DNA of 64,000 nt, from positions 1 to 64,000 of the forward strand of contig JBBQWZ010000034.1 in assembly GCA_038210135.1 (NCBI GenBank), given 5' to 3'. This document shows positions 59,345 to 64,000 of the stretch, in pieces. Within the stretch, counting starts at the first letter, position 1. The number at the start of each line of letters is the position of its first letter. The translations under genes and the position numbers were made by a program. The stretch comes from JBBQWZ01 sp038210135. GTDB lineage: Bacteria > Acidobacteriota > Terriglobia > Bryobacterales > Bryobacteraceae. Below the pieces are notes generated by a model, which saw only the letters and a list, made by a program, of their open reading frames with translations, was not told the origin of the DNA and made no database searches.

Positions 59345-62300
59345 ATGGCTCCGCTTCCCACCAACATTGCGAAGTATCAAATCCGCGCTCAACTGGGTCA
59401 TGGCGGGCAGGGCAAGGTGTACCTCGCGTACGACCCTGGCATGAATCGTCAAGTGGCCATCAAAGTCCTCGCTTCCGATGGCGACCCGGAAATGTTGGCG
59501 CGTTTCCGCACCGAAGCAGGGACCACCGGCAATCTACGGCACAAGAACATCGTCACTGTTTACGACTACGGCGAGACCGACGGAGTGCCGTACCTTGTGA
59601 TGGAATTGCTCGAGGGTAAGAACCTCGAGGACATCATTGCCTCCCACGACCCGCTGAGCATGCTGGATCGAGTCCGAATCATGCAGCAGGTTGCCGAGGG
59701 CCTGCATTGCGCCCATCAGCATGCAGTCATTCATCGCGACGTCAAGACGAGCAACGTCATGCGCCTGGCGGATGGAACCGTAAAGATCATGGACTTCGGG
59801 ATTGCGCGCGTGACGACCACTACGGTCACACGACGAACCCGGCACGGCTTCCTCATCGGCACGATGGCTTACATGTCACCCGAACAGCTTCGGGATGGAA
59901 AAGAGGCCGATGCACCGGCGGACATTTTCGCTTATGGAACCGTATTTTATGAACTCCTGACGGGAATTCATCCGTTCCGTGCGCCGGATTCCCACTCCAC
60001 GATGTTCCGGATCATCAGTGTGGATCCGCCGCCGATCAAACAATGGTCGCCGGAGTGTCCGGAGGCGCTTGAGCGGCTCGTGCTCCGCGCGATGGCGAAA
60101 GAACGCGACGTCCGATACCAGTCGCTTGAGGACGTGCTGCTGGATATCGAACCGATTCTTTTGGAGCTCAAGCAGGAGCGGGCGAAAGAAGTTCTTAAGG
60201 AAGTCCCGCCACTGATTCAAGCTAACCAATTTGAATCCGCCAACGCCAAGATTCGCGAAGTTCTCGATCTCGATCCGCGAAACGCGGAAGCGCGTCAAGC
60301 TCGAGAGCTCCTGCAGCGGCAAACTCAGGAACGGCACCTCAGCTCGAAACTCGAATCGTTGATGCGGGAGGGCGACGCGAAGTTTTCTGAACGCCAGTTT
60401 TCAGAATCTCAGCGATCTTTTGAGCAAGCTCTCCGCCTTCGCAAGGACGATCCAGCACTCCGCGAAAAGTTGAACAAAGCGATATCGGCAGCGGAAGCGG
60501 ATCGAAACGCGACGCTGTTAGTAGAGGAAGCGGAAAGGCATAGCGCATCCGGAAATCTGGCCAAGGCTCTTGAAAGAGTGACATTGGCCTCGTCCATCGA
60601 TCCCGCTCACACGACAGCGAACCTGCTGAAGACGCAGCTTCAGGCAAAACTCGCCACTCAGGGGTTTGAACACGACTACGAGAACCGTCTTCTCCGGGCG
60701 AACACGCTCAAAGCGAATCAGCAGTACGAACTGGCACTCGACCAATTGGCTGGCTTGCAAACGCATTTCCGCGAGCGGGACGAGGTTCAACAGTTGAAGT
60801 CTCGGATCGAGGCCGCGCATAGCAAAGCCGCGGCCGAAATCGAAGAGACGAAACAGGCTAATCAGTTTCGACTGGGCCTGGAGCGAGCTCGACAGGCGGT
60901 CGCGTCCAGTCAGATCATTCAAGCCAGACATCTATTGGCCTCGATGGAAACCAGCTTTGGCGGCGTGGCGAACGCGGCAGCTTTATTAGCCGACCTTCGC
61001 GAGGCGCTTAAAGCCAAAGAGCTCGCGGAAAAACTTAATACCTATCGCCGCTTGGCTCGAGAAGCCATCGAGCAACGCCGTTTTGCCGACGCCGCCGATC
61101 TGGCAAATTCGGGGTTGTTGGAGTTTAGCGAGGATCCGGTTCTTCGCGAGATCGCGAGCACGGCGCGAGAGGAGGCGAGAAAGAAAAAGCTCGCCGATGA
61201 AATCGAAAAGGCCATCGAGGCGGGGCGTCGGCTTCACGAGGAGGGCCGATCGCAAGACGCTCTGGATTTGGTTACCGACGCGCAAGAAAAACTTGGGCCG
61301 AGTGACGGCCTTCGCGAACTGAAGCGGAAACTACAAGCCGACCTTGATTCCGCGGCGGAAAGGGCAGCCGTCGATCAGTTGTTGGATGAGCTTCAGGCTC
61401 TAATCTTGCAAGATTCAACTCAGGCAGTCGCGAGGTTGGCTGCGGCTGCTCTGAAACGTCCAACCGAGCTGCGCTTCAAAACTCTATTGGATGAAGCGCG
61501 TCGGGAGGAACAGCGAAAGAAAGAACGTTCGCATGTGGACGAGGCGATTTCGAGGATCGACTCGTTCGAAGCGTCGCGAAAATGGGAGGACGGCATTTCG
61601 CTCGCCGAGCGAGTTCTTAAGGTTTACCCCGGCAATGCGGATTTGAGTGAAAGACTTCGACGGGTTAGAGAAGCTCAAAAGCTGGACCAGGAACAATGGA
61701 GAGAAAAGACCAAGCGAATCCTCTCGAACGTCCGGTTGAGCCTGGGCCGCGGTGAGCTCGACGAAGCAGCGCGAGTTCTGGAAGAAAGCCGGGCGCATTT
61801 TTCGAACGAACCGGACTGGCAAGCGGCCGCGCAGGAGCTTGGGGAGCGGAAAAACTACTTCGAAACGACGAGACGCGCACAGACTCTCCGCCTGCAGGGA
61901 GCATACGGCGAAGCGGAAACGCTCTTGCTTGATCTGAAAACGAAGTCGGGACTCGACGCGCCGGGACTCGCATTGCTGCAAGAGATTGGGGAGGAGCGGG
62001 TTCAAAAGCGCATCGACAGCGCCGCTCAGTTTTCGCTGTCCGGGGATCATGCAAAAGCAATCGAATTGCTTTCTGATCTGGATGGCTCAATTCCTGCAAC
62101 CTTGAGGAATCGTGTTCAGGAAGCGCTCAACGGTGCGAAGAAAGCTCTGGAAATGTTGGAAGCCGATCGGCTTCAACTTGCGGAACTGGAGCGAAACAAA
62201 GAGAAGCGCAATCCGTCGAGCATCATCGCTTCCGCGACTCAGATTTTCGACCGCGGGAACGCCGTAACCGAAGCCGGGGCACTGCGAAATTGGGCGCAAC

Positions 62301-63280
62301 AACAACTCGAAAAACAGACGCAGGAAGCCGAAGCCGCCGCTGCGCGACAGCGAGAAGAGGCGGAAAGAAGGAGAGCGGTCGAAGCGAAAACCCAACCGAT
62401 CCCTGGCGTCGCAAGTCCAGGGATGCGGCGCGGCGCGCAAGCGAAGCGGAGGCCTTGGGCACTTTGGTCGTTGGGGGCCTTCGTGTGCGTTGCCTTCCTT
62501 GCTGGCGGCGCGCTATTTTTTCGGAAGCCGGAAGTTGACCGAACCACTGTTGAGCCGCAGGTTCCGCAGGCGCTCTCGATGATGCCTGCCAAGCTTGCCA
62601 ACTTCACCGTAAGCGAATCGGTGGCGATCAAATGGACCGCGAAGGGCGGAACTCCGCCGTATCGATGGTCGGTGGAATCGGGGCGGCTGCCGCAAGGGCT
62701 TCGTCTTGACTCCGCGACCGGGTCCCTAGACGGCGTCGTGCGGGAACCTGGAAGGTTCGACTTCGTGATCCGAGTGACTGACCGCAGCGACGTCCACCAG
62801 GACCAGCAGCAAACGTTACAGATCTCGGAGCCCAGGCCTGAATCCAGGGTGTCGTCCACCGACAAGCAAACCACGAAACCCATCCGCACCGTCGAAGACA
62901 AGACGAAGATCCAAAAGTCGACTACTACCGCGAGCCCCATTGTCGGTGTGCCTCCAGGCACCAATGAAACCAGCCCTGTCACGCCCGTCACCACCCCGCA
63001 GATCCGACCAGAGGATTACAACGGACCATCCACGGGAACCATGGTTTGGCGCGGAGACGTGCCCGCCGGCGGGCTGATTCAGATCCGCCTGAATCAGCCG
63101 TCAACGGGTAACGTTTCACGTCGATTGCTGCCAGGAATTCCTGTCGGTGTCGCGGTATCGACGCCGGGCATTACGGTGGTCGAGCCTCCCTCGCAAGCCA
63201 ATCAGTGGCTCGGAGTCACATTGAAAAATGATTCCGGAATGGCGATCCAATCGATTTCCCTCTCGTGGAAGAGAAATTAG
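59345..63280 (+). CDS. Giant membrane Ser/Thr kinase with long helical repeat region
   Basis: A 1311-residue Hanks-type kinase. The kinase domain covers about 10-280 with all key residues: glycine loop LGHGGQGKVYLA, Lys40 (VAIKVL), HRD at 130-132 with VKTSN, DFG at 150-152, and GTMAYMSPEQL. Then come about 750 residues of charged helices with TPR-like spacing (NQFESANAKIREVLDLDPRN, ARQARELLQRQ), one membrane helix near 1036-1059 (ALWSLGAFVCVAFLAGGALF), an Ig-like He_PIG segment (GGTPPYRWSVESGRLPQGLR), and a Thr/Pro-rich tail with a final beta domain. The outer part may sense a ligand. A caspase-fold gene follows 21 bp later, suggesting an operon. ATG 59345 lies next to the conserved start. 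Confidence 0.9.
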   Translation: MAPLPTNIAKYQIRAQLGHGGQGKVYLAYDPGMNRQVAIKVLASDGDPEMLARFRTEAGTTGNLRHKNIVTVYDYGETDGVPYLVMELLEGKNLEDIIASHDPLSMLDRVRIMQQVAEGLHCAHQHAVIHRDVKTSNVMRLADGTVKIMDFGIARVTTTTVTRRTRHGFLIGTMAYMSPEQLRDGKEADAPADIFAYGTVFYELLTGIHPFRAPDSHSTMFRIISVDPPPIKQWSPECPEALERLVLRAMAKERDVRYQSLEDVLLDIEPILLELKQERAKEVLKEVPPLIQANQFESANAKIREVLDLDPRNAEARQARELLQRQTQERHLSSKLESLMREGDAKFSERQFSESQRSFEQALRLRKDDPALREKLNKAISAAEADRNATLLVEEAERHSASGNLAKALERVTLASSIDPAHTTANLLKTQLQAKLATQGFEHDYENRLLRANTLKANQQYELALDQLAGLQTHFRERDEVQQLKSRIEAAHSKAAAEIEETKQANQFRLGLERARQAVASSQIIQARHLLASMETSFGGVANAAALLADLREALKAKELAEKLNTYRRLAREAIEQRRFADAADLANSGLLEFSEDPVLREIASTAREEARKKKLADEIEKAIEAGRRLHEEGRSQDALDLVTDAQEKLGPSDGLRELKRKLQADLDSAAERAAVDQLLDELQALILQDSTQAVARLAAAALKRPTELRFKTLLDEARREEQRKKERSHVDEAISRIDSFEASRKWEDGISLAERVLKVYPGNADLSERLRRVREAQKLDQEQWREKTKRILSNVRLSLGRGELDEAARVLEESRAHFSNEPDWQAAAQELGERKNYFETTRRAQTLRLQGAYGEAETLLLDLKTKSGLDAPGLALLQEIGEERVQKRIDSAAQFSLSGDHAKAIELLSDLDGSIPATLRNRVQEALNGAKKALEMLEADRLQLAELERNKEKRNPSSIIASATQIFDRGNAVTEAGALRNWAQQQLEKQTQEAEAAAARQREEAERRRAVEAKTQPIPGVASPGMRRGAQAKRRPWALWSLGAFVCVAFLAGGALFFRKPEVDRTTVEPQVPQALSMMPAKLANFTVSESVAIKWTAKGGTPPYRWSVESGRLPQGLRLDSATGSLDGVVREPGRFDFVIRVTDRSDVHQDQQQTLQISEPRPESRVSSTDKQTTKPIRTVEDKTKIQKSTTTASPIVGVPPGTNETSPVTPVTTPQIRPEDYNGPSTGTMVWRGDVPAGGLIQIRLNQPSTGNVSRRLLPGIPVGVAVSTPGITVVEPPSQANQWLGVTLKNDSGMAIQSISLSWKRN

Positions 63281-63301
63281 TTCTGGTGCACAATAGTGCA
63301 C

Positions 63302-64000
63302 ATGGCTTTGCCAGGGTTCGCGTTGACTTCGGCGTTTGCGATGATGTGCCTTGCCGTGCCGGTGTCGGCCCAAACCAATCGCGGAAAAGCCCTTGTCATC
63401 GGACTCAGCGCTTATCAGCATCTGCCCCCGCTGACCGACTCAACGTCTCAAGTTAGCGACGGTTTTTCGCGGCTTGGATTCACCACCACCCTTGTGAGGA
63501 ACGTCCAAATCGCCGGCTTGAGAACCGCGATTCAAACATTCGCGTCGAAGCTTCAAGAGGGCGAGATCGCCGTCGTTTACTGCGCCGGCTACGCGCTGCA
63601 GTCCAATGGCGACAACTATCTGGCACCGATCGGATTTGATGTGCAAAATCCAGCCCCTGTCACGCAGCAAGGCTACTCGCTGTCGCTGCTGACGGAGAAC
63701 CTCGAGGCGCGGCGTCCCGGACTGATGATCATTTTGCTGGATACGGCCTGGTCGGCGACGGAGTTGCAGCGCAAGGCATCCGGGGTAGGCCTGAGCGGAG
63801 ATTTTGAACGACGAAATCAGCTCTTCCTGCTGCTCTCGAATGCGCCGGATCGCGACGGAATTCCTGGAAGCCCGGCGTCGCCCAGCGCGTTCTCTAACGC
63901 GGTCGTTGAGATGCTAAAGAAGCCCGGGCTTACTCTTTCCGGCGTGTACGAAGGACTGAAGAGCAAAGTCATGGCAGCGACGAACATACGGCTGGTGCCT
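63302..64000 (+). CDS. Caspase-fold (C14) protein lacking the catalytic dyad, partial
   Basis: Open from ATG 63302 to the window edge (233 residues, C-terminus missing). A signal peptide (ALTSAFAMMCLAVPVSAQ) precedes a p20-like caspase domain: KALVIGLSAYQHLPPLTDST, LQEGEIAVVYCAGYALQSNG, DNYLAPIGFD, LMIILLDTAWSATELQ, LFLLLSNAPD. Bacterial caspase-like proteins normally have YAGHG with the catalytic His and DACR with the catalytic Cys. Here these are CAGYA and DTAW, so both residues are replaced. It is predicted to be a pseudoenzyme in the periplasm or outside. The start is 21 bp behind the kinase gene, with two GTGCAC palindromes (63286-63291, 63296-63301) in between. Confidence 0.75.
   Translation, partial: MALPGFALTSAFAMMCLAVPVSAQTNRGKALVIGLSAYQHLPPLTDSTSQVSDGFSRLGFTTTLVRNVQIAGLRTAIQTFASKLQEGEIAVVYCAGYALQSNGDNYLAPIGFDVQNPAPVTQQGYSLSLLTENLEARRPGLMIILLDTAWSATELQRKASGVGLSGDFERRNQLFLLLSNAPDRDGIPGSPASPSAFSNAVVEMLKKPGLTLSGVYEGLKSKVMAATNIRLVP

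Overview
The window looks like a piece of a high-GC Acidobacteriota chromosome, most probably of the Solibacter/Bryobacter lineage. This is inferred from family content, not from a search. The signs are several secreted proteins ending in the C-terminal domain known as TIGR03437 (expanded in Solibacter), a large Oar-type TonB receptor with an N-terminal carboxypeptidase-regulatory domain, secreted PQQ-type and BNR-type beta-propellers, and many small toxin-antitoxin modules. There is one tRNA (Lys, CTT) and no rRNA, phage or complete insertion sequence.

Layout. 1-2.3 kb: two gene remnants (TonB receptor tail, MFS exporter) around a secreted InlB-repeat protein. 2.3-12.1 kb: a probable alpha-glucan utilisation locus: secreted GH13 amylase, Oar-like TonB receptor, a divergent membrane-anchored winged-helix regulator, an SLC45-like sugar transporter and 4-alpha-glucanotransferase. 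12.2-18.4 kb: a TIGR03437 propeller protein, then a KaiC-like double RecA ATPase flanked by two uncharacterised proteins that are paralogues of each other; a 289-bp piece of one is duplicated upstream, on the far side of a glycosyltransferase-like membrane gene. 18.5-31 kb: three toxin-antitoxin modules among metabolic and envelope genes (HI0933-type flavoprotein, PQQ/EF-hand protein, amidohydrolase, amino-acid permease, DUF58 protein, second TonB receptor). 31-39 kb: cold-shock protein, SPOR protein, M14 carboxypeptidase, coiled-coil membrane protein, thymidine kinase, methyltransferase, DUF3267-like membrane protein. 39-52.4 kb: a 30-bp tandem repeat, cytochrome c/PQQ dehydrogenase, a BNR/TIGR03437 protein, MoxR ATPase, YchF-like GTPase, a fourth (dead) toxin-antitoxin module, YcaQ-like glycosylase, M28 peptidase, argininosuccinate lyase, tRNA-Lys. 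52.6-64 kb: a 1480-residue BNR/TIGR03437 lipoprotein, an iron-sulfur photolyase, a giant Ser/Thr kinase, and the start of a caspase-fold protein that lacks both catalytic residues.

How the parts may work together. The 2.3-12.1 kb genes form a coherent path: extracellular hydrolysis, outer-membrane uptake, inner-membrane import, cytoplasmic disproportionation. The KaiC region and the kinase/pseudocaspase pair are the best candidates for undescribed systems. Six genes share a -10-like hexamer 5-6 nt before the start codon and lack a usable Shine-Dalgarno site, so leaderless transcription seems common here. Gene decay is also frequent: two toxin-antitoxin modules carry clear inactivating lesions, and there are remnants of a TonB receptor, an MFS exporter, an ECF sigma factor and one copy of the KaiC-partner gene.
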